A stretch of DNA of 64,000 nucleotides from Pseudoalteromonas luteoviolacea (GCF_018100925.1 NZ_JAGJEH010000012.1:1-64000), one strand, 5' to 3'; shown: positions 54,610-64,000, counted from the first letter of the stretch. Program-made: numbers and translations. Notes: generated by a model from the sequence alone, not told the origin.

Positions 54610-54635
54610 TTTTTTTACGATGTCAGTTAATTAAA

Positions 54636-55562
54636 CTACGAATAATGTGAAGGTGCGTTTTCATCCGGCCTTGTTTTAAAACGTCTATGAAGCCACATAT
54701 ACTGCTCAGGCGCATGCATAATTGAGTCTTCCATGCGTTTGTTTACGCGGGTGACATCATGATTTTCGTTGTCACTGGGGAACTCTGTCATAGCTGGTTC
54801 AATGGTAATATGATATTTACCTTGCTTATCACGCACACCTACTAAACTTAATGTCTCACACTTTTCACTCGATGCAAATAATAAAGTGCCAGTAGTGGTT
54901 GCTGCGTCTGGTACGGCAAAAAACGGCGCAAATTCGCAGCGTTTTCTACCATAGTCTTGGTCTGGTAAGTAGTAACACACTTTTTTATTGTGTAAGGCTT
55001 TTAGTAGCCCTTTAACATCACGTTTGCCGATTAGGAATTCATTGGAACGCAAACGACCTTTGGTCATGAAATATTCCATTAGTGGGTTATTGTGAGGGCG
55101 GTAAAACCCGATCCCTTGAGTATGAGTGCCAAGTACTCGACCTAACATTTCTAGGTGCAACATGTGTGGAACCAGCAGCAATACACCTCTGCCATTTTGA
55201 CGTGCAGTCTCAAAGTGCTCTACACCTTTTATGGAACCAATGGCGCGCTTAACTCGCCATTCAGGCCACCACCAAGCCATCCCGGTTTCAAAAGTTGCAA
55301 TGCCAGTGTTTTCCATATTCTGCAGCACCATTGCATCGCGCTGTGATTCATCCATATCAGGAAAGCATAGCTTTAAATTAACTTCGGCAATCTTGCGGCG
55401 TTTCTTTAAAAAGCGGTGAACGATTCTGCCCAGCAACCTACCTAGCATTAACTGCATACTTTGTGGTAACCAAGATAAAGAATATAAAACGATAACACCT
55501 AACCAAGTTAACCAAAACTTAGGCGCCAAAAATTGCAGTTGAAATTTGGGATTGTGAACCAA
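54636..55562 (-). CDS. lpxL: Lipid A lauroyltransferase LpxL-type
   Basis: The 308-residue enzyme adds a secondary acyl chain to Kdo2-lipid IVA in lipid A synthesis. The catalytic HxxxxE motif is PHMLHLEMLGR near residue 133, and the family marks YRPHNNPLMEY, DQDYGR, AATTTGT and APEQYMWLHRRFKTRP are all present. An N-terminal helix (about 15-35) anchors it. The start is TTG 55562 with GAGAG upstream. It is the housekeeping counterpart of the LpxL-like enzyme in the aryl polyene cluster. Confidence 0.93.
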   Translation of the reverse strand: MVHNPKFQLQFLAPKFWLTWLGVIVLYSLSWLPQSMQLMLGRLLGRIVHRFLKKRRKIAEVNLKLCFPDMDESQRDAMVLQNMENTGIATFETGMAWWWPEWRVKRAIGSIKGVEHFETARQNGRGVLLLVPHMLHLEMLGRVLGTHTQGIGFYRPHNNPLMEYFMTKGRLRSNEFLIGKRDVKGLLKALHNKKVCYYLPDQDYGRKRCEFAPFFAVPDAATTTGTLLFASSEKCETLSLVGVRDKQGKYHITIEPAMTEFPSDNENHDVTRVNKRMEDSIMHAPEQYMWLHRRFKTRPDENAPSHYS

Positions 55563-55651
55563 GTGAGATGCTCTCGTACAGCTATAAAAGAGCGTAGTTT
55601 ATCTAGAACGACTTAGATGCTCAAGTGGCGGTGCGTTTTGATGCAATAACA

Positions 55652-55679
55652 TCAGACCAGCGAAGTGTTGCTGGTCTGA
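55652..55679 (-). terminator. Candidate terminator after tolC
   Basis: TCAGACCAGC (55652-55661) pairs with GCTGGTCTGA (55670-55679) around an eight-base loop, 11 bases after the tolC stop. On the minus strand the tail TGTTATTG is only moderately T-rich. Confidence 0.55.
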
Positions 55680-55689
55680 AAAGTGCGAT

Positions 55690-57039
55690 TTAGCGTGCGG
55701 CTTGAAGGCCTTTATTGATTGCTTCTAAATCAGCTCGGCTCAAATCACCAGACGCCTGTTTTAGTTGTAGCGTAGAAATGATGTACTGATAGCGTAAATC
55801 GGCTAAGTTTCTTTTCGCGCTATACAAGTTACGTGTACTAACTAGCACGTCCACAATGGTACGAGTACCTACTTCAAAGCCTGCTTCAGTCGCCTGAAGA
55901 GCACTTTCCGCAGAGACAACTGCCTGCTCAAGGGCACGGAAAGTTGCCACATTTGACATGACTTGATTGTATGACGTAATGACTGAGCGTGTGACGTTAC
56001 GCATTGATGCTTCAAGGTCTTCGCTTGCAGCAACGTAAAGTGCTCTAGCTTGGTCAGTTGCAGCTACAGTGCGGCCACCAGAATAAATTGGCACGTTTAA
56101 GTTTAAACCAATTGTCGTTGTATCACCGCGTGGTGCAAGTTCTCTGCCGTCGCTATTGACGAGTGAATCTTCATGAGTCGCTCGAAGCGATAGCGTAGGG
56201 TAGTGTCCAGCTTTTGCTTGGTCAATTTGATCTTGAGCAATTTCAAGCGCAGACTGTGCAACTTGTAGAGCTAGGTTTTTCTCTTTGGCGATATCAATAA
56301 AATCATCAGCTTTTTTACTAGGCTTAACCGTTGAAAACGTCTCAGTATTTAGCTTATTGAGTTTTGAGTGGTATTTACCTGTGATAGTACGCAGTGTTTC
56401 ACGGGCTGTTTCAACGTCGTTTTGAGCAACAATTTCGTTCGCTACTGAGCGGTCAAATTGTGCTTGCGCTTCGTGTACGTCTGTAATTGCCGTTAAACCT
56501 ACTTCATATCGCTGTTTTGTTTGTTCAAGTTGGCGCTCGATTGCACGTTTTTCTGCTTGTACAAACTCAAGGTTATCCAATTGACTCAAAACATCAAAGT
56601 AGCCTTGTGCAATACGAACGATTAAGTTTTGTTTTTCTTGTTCATACTGTGTCAAAGACTGCATTGCACGCTTTTCTGCAATGGACAAGCTTTCCCAAAC
56701 ACTCATGTTGAAGATTGTCTGGTTTAGTGTCAGTGTACGTGTGAAAGAGTCTCTATAGCTATCAGCTAATTGATAACCTGTTGCATCAGTCTGAAAAGCT
56801 GGTGCACCCGTAGAGTCTGAGTCAGCGTAGCTAAATGTTAAGCCCAGAGACGGTAATAATTCACCGAGCGCGCTGTCTTGCGCATATTTTTGAGCATCGG
56901 CACTTGCCTTAGCACGCAAAACAGTGGGATCATTAGCTGTTGCAATATCATATACTTGCAGTAAGTCTTCTGCGTGAGAGCTATTACTTGACAAAGCACA
57001 CGTCAAGCCAACCAGCATAGATAGAATGGTTTTTTTCAT
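55690..57039 (-). CDS. tolC: Outer membrane channel TolC
   Basis: This 449-residue outer-membrane efflux protein has a signal peptide (to about residue 23, SHA) and two repeats of the OEP family, each with a long helical hairpin. Recognisable features are LLQVYDIATANDPTVLRA at the mature start, NVPIYSGGRTVA, and VGTRTIVDVLVSTRNLY. It forms the trimeric tunnel used by several pumps and type I secretion. It is divergent from nudF. Confidence 0.93.
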   Translation of the reverse strand: MKKTILSMLVGLTCALSSNSSHAEDLLQVYDIATANDPTVLRAKASADAQKYAQDSALGELLPSLGLTFSYADSDSTGAPAFQTDATGYQLADSYRDSFTRTLTLNQTIFNMSVWESLSIAEKRAMQSLTQYEQEKQNLIVRIAQGYFDVLSQLDNLEFVQAEKRAIERQLEQTKQRYEVGLTAITDVHEAQAQFDRSVANEIVAQNDVETARETLRTITGKYHSKLNKLNTETFSTVKPSKKADDFIDIAKEKNLALQVAQSALEIAQDQIDQAKAGHYPTLSLRATHEDSLVNSDGRELAPRGDTTTIGLNLNVPIYSGGRTVAATDQARALYVAASEDLEASMRNVTRSVITSYNQVMSNVATFRALEQAVVSAESALQATEAGFEVGTRTIVDVLVSTRNLYSAKRNLADLRYQYIISTLQLKQASGDLSRADLEAINKGLQAAR

Positions 57040-57227
57040 TATTTGTGCAGTCCTTAGACAATTTTGATGTCAGCATGTTACCTTGTTTTAAAACAAAATC
57101 CCAATGACTAGCTAGAGATAAAACAAAACAAGTGTAACAGAATATAAAACTTAGTGAGTTCACACACTAAGAGGGTTCACGTTAGTTAAAAGCAATATGG
57201 GGATAAAATAACCTAGATTAAACCCCG

Positions 57228-57233
57228 TATAAT
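57228..57233 (+). promoter_or_regulatory. Possible -10 element of nudF operon
   Basis: A perfect TATAAT lies 17 bases before ATG 57250. No good -35 element stands 16-18 bases upstream, and the distance to the start codon would leave a very short leader. Confidence 0.35.
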
Positions 57234-57249
57234 GAATGTAGGATGAAAT

Positions 57250-57873
57250 ATGAAAGAAATTAACCAGTTCGAGCGCCGCCATGTGAAGTTCAAAAAGTCT
57301 CCAAACAAGGTGCTGTACAATGGTTTCTTCAAAATTGAGGAGTATATTTTTGAGCACGCATTGTTTGCTGGCGGGAACAGTGAACCGATCTGTAGAGAAA
57401 TTTTAGAGCGTGGTCATGCTGTGGCGGTGCTTCCGTTTGATCCTGTCACAGATCAAGTTTTACTTATTGAACAGATCCGCATTGGTGCGCTTGCAACCAA
57501 AGAATCCCCGTGGTTGCTGGAGTGTATTGCCGGTATGGCGGATGGCTGTGAGGATTTAGAAGCAGTTGCAAGAAAAGAAGCTCAAGAGGAAGCGGGGTTA
57601 GAGTTAACTAATCTACATTATATGCGTTCCTACCTTTCGAGCCCTGGAGGCACCACCGAACGACTTTATTTGTACCTTGCGGAAGTTGATTTGAGTGATT
57701 ATCAGGGGGGCACTTTTGGTTTGCCAGAGGAAGGTGAAGATATTAAAGCGCATGTCATGCCGCTTACAGAAGCCATGCAAAGATTAGAATCTGAGGAAAT
57801 AGATAACGCTGCGACAGTGATTAGTCTACAATGGTTAGCGCTAAATAAATCGAAACTTTCTTTTAAGCTGTGA
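57250..57873 (+). CDS. nudF: ADP-ribose diphosphatase NudF
   Basis: NudF (207 residues) hydrolyses ADP-ribose to AMP and ribose 5-phosphate. The Nudix box GMADGCEDLEAVARKEAQEEAGL-type motif is present (near residues 98-120); its catalytic EExG is kept but the usual Arg of REUxEE is Lys. The rest matches the family, including SPGGTTERLYLYLA. AGGATG precedes the ATG. It begins the nudF-yqiB-cpdA-yqiA-parE-parC run. Confidence 0.93.
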   Translation: MKEINQFERRHVKFKKSPNKVLYNGFFKIEEYIFEHALFAGGNSEPICREILERGHAVAVLPFDPVTDQVLLIEQIRIGALATKESPWLLECIAGMADGCEDLEAVARKEAQEEAGLELTNLHYMRSYLSSPGGTTERLYLYLAEVDLSDYQGGTFGLPEEGEDIKAHVMPLTEAMQRLESEEIDNAATVISLQWLALNKSKLSFKL

Positions 57874-57885
57874 ACAGGAATCATT

Positions 57886-58368
57886 TTGTCTGACTTGATG
57901 CATCATACTAAGCACGGTGGCAAAGACGGCATACGAGGGTATGTACAGTCTTTACCCAAATACATCACATTATGTGAGCGCAATTATTTGCGCGCACTTA
58001 AAGTGTTGCCTGAAGAGGAAGTGGGTGCCCGTCGTCAGATAAAAATAGGCACAATGGATTTCTTCATCCTGATTGAAAGTGTTGAGAAATACACAACCGA
58101 CATAAAAATAACTCAGCAACATAGCTTGAGTAATCACTTAGGTCAGTTTGAGCTAGCAGTGAGACTATATCACGACGCCAAAGTGGCCGAGGTCATCCAG
58201 CACAATTACCATCAACGTGTTAAGCCATCTTACGGTTACCCGAACCCAAGTATGCACCACAAAGACGAAAAGTATCAGCTCAATGCATTTTTAGGTGATT
58301 GGCTATCTGCTTGTGTAGAAAGTGGCAGAGTACCGTTAAATTGGGATGTAAATAATGGCTTGGTTTAA
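57886..58368 (+). CDS. yqiB: DUF1249 protein YqiB
   Basis: This 160-residue protein matches the DUF1249 family (E. coli YqiB), with the LCERNYLRALKVLP start region, VRLYHDAKVAEV and DEKYQLNAFLGDWL. Function is unknown, but it nearly always sits between nudF and cpdA. The start is TTG 57886 with AGGA at 57876-57879. It overlaps cpdA by 14 bases. Confidence 0.9.
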   Translation: MSDLMHHTKHGGKDGIRGYVQSLPKYITLCERNYLRALKVLPEEEVGARRQIKIGTMDFFILIESVEKYTTDIKITQQHSLSNHLGQFELAVRLYHDAKVAEVIQHNYHQRVKPSYGYPNPSMHHKDEKYQLNAFLGDWLSACVESGRVPLNWDVNNGLV

Positions 58369-59119
58369 AGACACATACTTATTTAATCAAGCACAATTAA
58401 AGTTAGCCCACATTACCGATACCCATTTGTTCGAAAACACAAACGGAGAATATTTTGCCGTTAACACGGCAACTCATTTTAAACGTGTTTTGGCAAACTT
58501 AGCGCAGGCAAATTTGGATGCAGTTGTCTTTGGAGGGGATCTGACTCAGGATCATACATTTGCTTCTTACGAGTTGTTTGCTACCTTGGTGGCTGAATCA
58601 GCATTGAATTGCCCGATATTTTGGCTGCCGGGAAACCACGATGACTTGGATTACTTACATGAAATAAGCCAAGGTCAAATCGTAGCTGCAAAAAAAATTC
58701 ATTTCGAACATGGGCAAGTTCTGTTGCTTAATAGTAAAGGTCCAACGCCAGCCGGTTGGGTGGCAAAGGAGCACCTGCAAGAAATTGAGGAGCACTGCTG
58801 TAAACCCAGTATCGTATTTTGCCACCATAATCCGTTGCCGATAGAAGGGTATCTGGACAAACATATGCTTGAGAACGGTCCTCAACTGCTTAATTGTTTA
58901 GTTGACTTGCAATGTGTAGAGGCTCTTTTTCACGGCCATGTTCACCATGATTATGAATTTCGCTTTAGAGATTTAAGCGTCTATGCGACACCAGCCACAT
59001 CCGTCCAATTCAAAAAACAGACTCGAGATTGGCAACAAGAAAATTTGGGTGCAGGGTATCGTTTAATTAATTGGACCGAAGCTGCGTTGGATACAGAGGT
59101 GAAATGGCTGACAAAGTAA
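58355..59119 (+). CDS. cpdA: 3',5'-cyclic AMP phosphodiesterase CpdA
   Basis: CpdA (254 residues) degrades cAMP, lowering CRP activity. The metallophosphatase motifs are in order: DTHLF with the first Asp and His, GGDLTQD, GNHDD, CHHN and GHVHHD. ATG 58355 is used. Its stop overlaps yqiA by 16 bases. Confidence 0.94.
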   Translation: MAWFKDTYLFNQAQLKLAHITDTHLFENTNGEYFAVNTATHFKRVLANLAQANLDAVVFGGDLTQDHTFASYELFATLVAESALNCPIFWLPGNHDDLDYLHEISQGQIVAAKKIHFEHGQVLLLNSKGPTPAGWVAKEHLQEIEEHCCKPSIVFCHHNPLPIEGYLDKHMLENGPQLLNCLVDLQCVEALFHGHVHHDYEFRFRDLSVYATPATSVQFKKQTRDWQQENLGAGYRLINWTEAALDTEVKWLTK

Positions 59120-59661
59120 TTTATGTCCATGGGTTTAATAGTTCAGAGCAATCATTTAAAGCACAGCAACTAGGCGCCTATTTCAAAGACCGTTGTGAAT
59201 ACGTTGTTCCTCGGTTACATTATGATCCGCGTATTGCCTTACTCCAGCTTGAGCAAGCTGTAGATGAGCGCTGTGTTTTAGTTGGTAGCTCCTTAGGCGG
59301 GTTTTACGCGACATGCTTGTCTCAACAGTTTAATTTGCGTGCGGTTGTGATTAATCCAGCTGTACGACCAGACAAATTGCTATGGGATTACTTGGGTCCC
59401 CAGTATAATCCCTATCAAGATCTGAATTATGAACTTACAATAGAACATATGACGGCGTTGCGGTGTATGCACATTGAAAAGCTATCTAAGCCAAGCAACC
59501 TTTTGTTATTACAACAAACAGCAGATGAGGTACTGCCTTATCAAGATGCTGTGAATTATTATCGAGACTGCCCGTCAATCATCGAGTTTGGCGGTGATCA
59601 CAGTTTCATTGGCTTTGAAAGGCACTTTAATCGCCTTGCCAACTTTCTTAAAATTAAATAA
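59104..59661 (+). CDS. yqiA: Esterase YqiA
   Basis: YqiA (185 residues) is an alpha/beta hydrolase of the UPF0227 group, an esterase in E. coli. The oxyanion segment YVHGFNSS and the nucleophile elbow GSSLGG are present; the last catalytic His is in GGDHSF. The frame reaches back to 59071 inside cpdA, but ATG 59104 has AGAGGTG upstream and the family N-terminus. Confidence 0.92.
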   Translation: MADKVIYVHGFNSSEQSFKAQQLGAYFKDRCEYVVPRLHYDPRIALLQLEQAVDERCVLVGSSLGGFYATCLSQQFNLRAVVINPAVRPDKLLWDYLGPQYNPYQDLNYELTIEHMTALRCMHIEKLSKPSNLLLLQQTADEVLPYQDAVNYYRDCPSIIEFGGDHSFIGFERHFNRLANFLKIK

Positions 59662-59695
59662 AACAGTTAGAACTAAAAATTAGTCAGTAGCATTT

Positions 59696-61585
59696 ATGAG
59701 TCAGCAAAATTATAACGCAGAAGCCATTGAGGTGTTGAATGGCTTAGAGCCGGTGAAACGCCGTCCTGGGATGTACACAGACACCACCCGGCCCAACCAC
59801 TTAGGTCAAGAGGTTATTGATAACAGTGTGGATGAAGCGCTTGCTGGGCATGCGAGTAGGATCGACGTTATTTTGCATGAAGACAACTCATTGCAAGTGA
59901 TCGATGATGGTCGAGGCATGCCTGTGGATGTTCACCCTGAAGAGGGGATCCCAGGTGTTGAATTGATCCTGACTAAGCTGCACGCTGGTGGAAAATTTTC
60001 CAACAAGAATTACCAGTTTTCGGGCGGTTTGCATGGTGTCGGTATTTCAGTGGTTAACGCGTTATCTACACGAGTAGAAGTAACGGTTAAGCGCGATGCT
60101 CAGCAATATGAAATTGCTTTTGAAAACGGTGACAAAGTACAAGATTTGGAAGTGACGGGCAGTGTTGGTAAACGCAATACCGGAACGTCTGTTCAGTTTT
60201 GGCCCGATGCAAGTTATTTCGACTCTGCTAACTTTTCACTGACTAAGCTCAATCATTTACTTAAAGCCAAAGCGGTACTCTGCCCTGGCTTGCGCATTCG
60301 CTTTATTAATAAGCAAACCAAAGAAACCCAAGAGTGGCACTACGAGTCTGGTCTAGAAGATTATCTAAGTGACAGTGCTAAGGATTTGGAAGTACTCCCT
60401 AAATCACCTTTTACGGGCAGCTTTAGTGGTTCAACAGAAGGGGTCGATTGGGCTCTGCACTGGTTACCAGAGGGTGGCGAATCGATCGCTGAAAGTTATG
60501 TAAACTTGATCCCAACAGCTCAGGGCGGCACCCATGTAAACGGCTTAAGGCAAGGCCTACTTGAGGCGATGCGAGAGTTTTGCGAATTCCGCAACTTATT
60601 GCCAAGAGGTGTGAAGCTAACGCCTGATGATGTCTGGGATAAATGTAGTTATGTTTTATCAGTAAAAATGCAAGATCCACAATTTGCCGGTCAAACCAAA
60701 GAGAAGCTATCATCACGCTCTTGTGCAACGTTTGTCTCTGGTATTGTGAAAGATGCGTTTAGTTTATGGTTAAATGAGCATACTGAGACTGCCGAGTTGT
60801 TGGCTGAACTTTGCATCAGCAATGCACAAAAACGGCTCAGGGCTGCAAAAAAAGTGGTGCGCAAGAAAGTCACCAGTGGCCCCGCTTTACCAGGCAAATT
60901 AACTGATTGTTCTGGCAGTGAAACAGAACGTTCTGAAATATTCTTAGTAGAGGGTGACTCAGCAGGTGGCTCTGCTAAGCAGGCTCGAGATCGCGAGTTT
61001 CAAGCGATCATGCCGCTACGTGGTAAAATTTTGAATACGTGGGAAGTGGACTCAGGGCAGATCCTAGCGTCACAAGAAGTGCACGATATCTCGGTGGCAC
61101 TCGGTATTGACCCTGATTCAAGCGACTTATCGACACTGAGATACGGTAAAGTATGTATTCTTGCTGATGCTGACTCTGATGGTCTTCACATCGCGACGTT
61201 ATTGTGTGCCTTGTTTGTTAAACACTTCCCCACGTTAGTTCAAGCTGGTCATGTCTATGTTGCTATGCCGCCACTATTTAGGATTGATGTAGGTAAAGAA
61301 GTTTTTTATGCCCTTGATGAAGATGAAAAACGTGGCATTTTGGATCGAATTGAAGCTGAGAAAAAGCGCGGTAAAGTCAACGTACAGCGTTTCAAAGGGT
61401 TAGGCGAAATGAACCCAATGCAGCTACGAGAAACGACAATGGACCCTAATACACGACGTTTGGTACAGCTGACACTGGATGAACAAGAGCAGACATTAGA
61501 AATGATGGATATGCTGCTAGCGAAAAAACGTTCTGGCGATAGAAAGGCTTGGTTAGAGCAACATGGCGATAAAGCCGAGGTATAA
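59696..61585 (+). CDS. parE: DNA topoisomerase IV subunit B
   Basis: ParE (629 residues) is the ATPase subunit of topoisomerase IV, which separates replicated chromosomes. The GHKL ATP site has EVIDNSVDEALAG, DDGRGMPVD and GGLHGVGISVVNAL; the TOPRIM domain has EGDSAGGSAKQARDR and DADSDGLHI. Length equals that of E. coli (630). parC follows 18 bases later. Confidence 0.97.
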   Translation: MSQQNYNAEAIEVLNGLEPVKRRPGMYTDTTRPNHLGQEVIDNSVDEALAGHASRIDVILHEDNSLQVIDDGRGMPVDVHPEEGIPGVELILTKLHAGGKFSNKNYQFSGGLHGVGISVVNALSTRVEVTVKRDAQQYEIAFENGDKVQDLEVTGSVGKRNTGTSVQFWPDASYFDSANFSLTKLNHLLKAKAVLCPGLRIRFINKQTKETQEWHYESGLEDYLSDSAKDLEVLPKSPFTGSFSGSTEGVDWALHWLPEGGESIAESYVNLIPTAQGGTHVNGLRQGLLEAMREFCEFRNLLPRGVKLTPDDVWDKCSYVLSVKMQDPQFAGQTKEKLSSRSCATFVSGIVKDAFSLWLNEHTETAELLAELCISNAQKRLRAAKKVVRKKVTSGPALPGKLTDCSGSETERSEIFLVEGDSAGGSAKQARDREFQAIMPLRGKILNTWEVDSGQILASQEVHDISVALGIDPDSSDLSTLRYGKVCILADADSDGLHIATLLCALFVKHFPTLVQAGHVYVAMPPLFRIDVGKEVFYALDEDEKRGILDRIEAEKKRGKVNVQRFKGLGEMNPMQLRETTMDPNTRRLVQLTLDEQEQTLEMMDMLLAKKRSGDRKAWLEQHGDKAEV

Positions 61586-61603
61586 CAAGAAGTAAGGTGT
61601 GTC

Positions 61604-63892
61604 ATGACTGATCCACAGGCCCTCTCTTTACAGGGCATAGAACAATTACCAATGGGGCGTTTTACCGAAGATGCCTACTTAAATTATTCCATGTATGTGA
61701 TCATGGATAGGGCATTGCCACATATTGGCGATGGCTTAAAGCCTGTACAGCGACGCATTGTCTATGCAATGAGCGAACTAGGTTTATCTGCAGCAGCAAA
61801 ATATAAAAAATCAGCCCGTACGGTCGGTGATGTATTGGGTAAGTATCACCCGCATGGTGACAGCGCTTGTTATGAAGCCATGGTACTGATGGCGCAGCCA
61901 TTTTCTTATCGTTACCCATTGGTTGATGGACAGGGTAACTGGGGTGCTGCGGATGACCCTAAATCATTTGCTGCAATGCGTTATACCGAAGCGCGTTTAT
62001 CTAAATTTTCAGAAGTACTGTTAAAAGAACTTGGCCAAGGCACGGTTGATTGGGTACCAAACTTTGACGGTACTATGAAAGAGCCTCAGGTTCTGCCTGC
62101 GCGACTGCCACACATTTTACTCAATGGTGTAACAGGTATCGCAGTCGGTATGGCGACCGATATTCCACCACACAATGTAAATGAATTGGCCTCTGCTTGT
62201 TGTATGCTGCTTGATAAGCCGAAAACGACGTTAGAAGAGATACTCGAAATCGTTCAAGCACCAGATTATCCGACAGAAGCTGAGATCATCACGCCTAAAG
62301 ATGATATCCGCAAGATTTACACAACGGGTCGTGGCTCGATTAAGATGCGAGCGGTGTTTCATGAAGAGCAAGGTGAAATTGTTATCACAGCGTTGCCGCA
62401 TCAAACATCGGGTGCCAAAGTGTTAGAGCAAATCGCCGCGCAAATGACAGCGAAAAAACTGCCAATGGTTGCTGATCTTCGCGATGAGTCTGACCATGAA
62501 AACCCCACTCGTATCGTCGTGGTGCCTCGTTCCAACCGTGTTAAATCGGAACCGTTAATGGCACACTTGTTTGCTACCACTGATCTTGAGAAAAATTACC
62601 GGGTTAATCTCAATATGATCGGGCTGGATGGCCGCCCTCAGGTAAAAGATTTACAACAAATTTTGTCTGAGTGGTTAATTTTTCGCCGTGAAACGGTACG
62701 GAGAAGATTGCAACATCGTTTAGATAAGGTGTTGGCGCGTTTGCATATTCTAGAAGGTTTGATGATAGCCTTTTTGAATATTGATGAAGTGATAGAAATT
62801 ATCAGAAATGAAGATGAACCAAAAGCTGAGTTAATGAAGCGATTTGGTTTATCCGAAACCCAAGCTGAAGCCATTTTAGATCTGAAACTTCGCCACCTTG
62901 CTAAGTTGGAAGAGATGAAGATCCGTGGTGAGCAGGACGAATTGAGCAAAGAGCGTGACAAACTTGAGCTAACGCTTGGCTCAGAACGTCGTATGTCTAC
63001 CTTGATGAAAAAAGAGATTCAGGAAGCGGCGGAACTTTATGGTGATGAAAGACGTTCTCCAGTGGTTGAGCGTCAAGAGGCTAAAGCGCTCAGTGAAAAA
63101 GATTTGATCCCATCTGAGGCTGTAACAGTGGTGCTATCCGAAAAAGGGTGGGCACGTTTTGCCAAAGGCCATGAAATTGATGCCGAGGGGCTGAATTACC
63201 GCTCGGGAGATGAGTATAAGGCATCAGCCAAAGGGAAAAGCAACCAACCAGCGGTTTTCCTTGATAGTTCTGGCCGAGCATTTGCCACAGATGCGCATAG
63301 CTTACCGTCTGCAAGAAGTCAGGGTGAGCCAATGACAGGTCGCTTTAACCTCGCAGCAGGTGTGAACTTTGAACATGTGGTGATGGGAGAGGAGCAAGAG
63401 TTATACCTGATGGCAACGGATGCGGGTTACGGATTTATTGCTGAATTTAACGACTTGGTCAGCAAGAACAAAAATGGTAAAGCGCTAGTAAGTATCCCTA
63501 AAGGGGCGGAGTTAATCGCGCCTATATCAGTCAACGATGTAGCGACAGATCGCTGTATGGCTATTTCTAATGAAGGGCGTATGCTGTTATTCCCGCTCAG
63601 GGATTTACCAAAACTTGCCAAGGGTAAAGGGAATAAGATTATTTCTATTCCAAGTGCGAAAGTGCAATCTAGAGAAGAGTTTGTCAAAGTACTGGCTGTG
63701 GTGCCTGAAGGGAGAGCGGTGACGCTGTATGCAGGCAAGCGCAAGTTAACACTAAAGAGCGCAGATCTGGAGCATTACTCTGGTGAGCGAGGCAGACGTG
63801 GTAATAAATTACCAAGAGGTCTGCAACGTGTTGATAACTTTGAAATTGAATTAATCGAACAAGACGATACTGAAGTCGATATTCAAGAATAG
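61604..63892 (+). CDS. parC: DNA topoisomerase IV subunit A
   Basis: ParC (762 residues; E. coli 752) is the DNA-breaking subunit of topoisomerase IV. The active tyrosine is Tyr127 (MRYTEARLSKFS). The quinolone-determining region HPHGDSACYEAM has Ser87 and Glu91 (E. coli Ser80 and Glu84), the sensitive, wild-type state. The C-terminal half is the beta-pinwheel domain. It ends the nudF-to-parC run and is followed by a hairpin. Confidence 0.97.
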   Translation: MTDPQALSLQGIEQLPMGRFTEDAYLNYSMYVIMDRALPHIGDGLKPVQRRIVYAMSELGLSAAAKYKKSARTVGDVLGKYHPHGDSACYEAMVLMAQPFSYRYPLVDGQGNWGAADDPKSFAAMRYTEARLSKFSEVLLKELGQGTVDWVPNFDGTMKEPQVLPARLPHILLNGVTGIAVGMATDIPPHNVNELASACCMLLDKPKTTLEEILEIVQAPDYPTEAEIITPKDDIRKIYTTGRGSIKMRAVFHEEQGEIVITALPHQTSGAKVLEQIAAQMTAKKLPMVADLRDESDHENPTRIVVVPRSNRVKSEPLMAHLFATTDLEKNYRVNLNMIGLDGRPQVKDLQQILSEWLIFRRETVRRRLQHRLDKVLARLHILEGLMIAFLNIDEVIEIIRNEDEPKAELMKRFGLSETQAEAILDLKLRHLAKLEEMKIRGEQDELSKERDKLELTLGSERRMSTLMKKEIQEAAELYGDERRSPVVERQEAKALSEKDLIPSEAVTVVLSEKGWARFAKGHEIDAEGLNYRSGDEYKASAKGKSNQPAVFLDSSGRAFATDAHSLPSARSQGEPMTGRFNLAAGVNFEHVVMGEEQELYLMATDAGYGFIAEFNDLVSKNKNGKALVSIPKGAELIAPISVNDVATDRCMAISNEGRMLLFPLRDLPKLAKGKGNKIISIPSAKVQSREEFVKVLAVVPEGRAVTLYAGKRKLTLKSADLEHYSGERGRRGNKLPRGLQRVDNFEIELIEQDDTEVDIQE

Positions 63893-63901
63893 CCCCAAGC
63901 G

Positions 63902-63924
63902 GTGAGCGGGCAAGTCCCGCTCAC
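63902..63924 (+). terminator. Hairpin after parC
   Basis: GTGAGCGGG (63902-63910), loop CAAGT and CCCGCTCAC (63916-63924) form a perfect nine-pair stem ten bases after the parC stop. No clear T run follows, so intrinsic termination is uncertain. The last 76 bases of the window show no gene. Confidence 0.55.
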
Positions 63925-64000
63925 ATGCTAGCCCTCTGTGTAATTCTTTCCAGTATTCTTCATTAAGTGGTCTTCTTTCTGTCATTTTGCAGTAAAAAAC

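Noticed and set aside
61845..61885. Quinolone-resistance changes in parC
   Set aside because: Ser87 and Glu91 are the wild-type residues.
63859..63985. Short minus-strand frame beginning near 63985 and running into the end of parC
   Set aside because: No ribosome binding site and it overlaps the parC terminator-like hairpin and coding end.

Overview
The window looks like chromosomal DNA of a marine gammaproteobacterium of the Alteromonadales, most like Pseudoalteromonas. The call rests on gene content and order: ftsB-ispD-ispF-truD-surE-pcm-nlpD-rpoS, lptF-lptG, hemW-rdgB-yggT-proC-yggS beside pilT-pilU, rsmE-gshB-yqgE-ruvX, and tolC beside nudF-yqiB-cpdA-yqiA-parE-parC. The genus is inferred from protein likeness, not proven. 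There are no phage genes, insertion sequences, rRNA or CRISPR.

Layout. (1) 1-938: no convincing gene. It holds two interleaved families of short imperfect palindromes and then the leader of the next operon. (2) 939-17087: a 17-gene, one-direction, tightly overlapping cluster for an aryl polyene (APE) pigment-lipid. It has a chain-length factor, two acyl carrier proteins, two ketosynthases, a ketoreductase, two hot-dog dehydratases, an acyl-activating enzyme, a thioesterase, an aromatic amino acid ammonia-lyase for the starter, two acyltransferases, a GT2 glycosyltransferase, and an apparent export set (LolA-like protein, MMPL transporter, DUF3261 lipoprotein, inner-membrane protein). A FAD enzyme carries the sequence marks of flavin-dependent halogenases. 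No methyltransferase or regulator gene is present. (3) 17162-20745: a MoxR/VWA pair and small proteins of unknown function. (4) 20799-26654: cell division, isoprenoid, tRNA modification, repair and rpoS. (5) 26828-34752: valS, holC, pepA, lptFG, an RDD protein. (6) 34989-35073: tRNA-Leu(CAA) with promoter and terminator. (7) 35213-50170: an orphan histidine kinase, a DUF885 lipoprotein, the hemW-to-yggS operon, pilTU with a solute-binding-like protein, and the ruvX-yqgE-gshB-rsmE operon. (8) 50217-63892: DUF350 membrane protein, glnE, lpxL, tolC, nudF to parC.

How the APE genes fit together (inference from family knowledge): the ammonia-lyase makes a hydroxycinnamate, the ligase loads it on an ACP, and the KS/CLF, KR and DH set extends and dehydrates it to a polyene. 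The acyltransferases and GT2 probably join the polyene to a lipid or sugar carrier, and the MMPL/LolA-like/DUF3261 proteins probably move it to the outer membrane. The strongest lead is the combination of a tyrosine-type ammonia-lyase and a halogenase-like flavoprotein without a methyltransferase. This suggests a variant, possibly halogenated, aryl head group.
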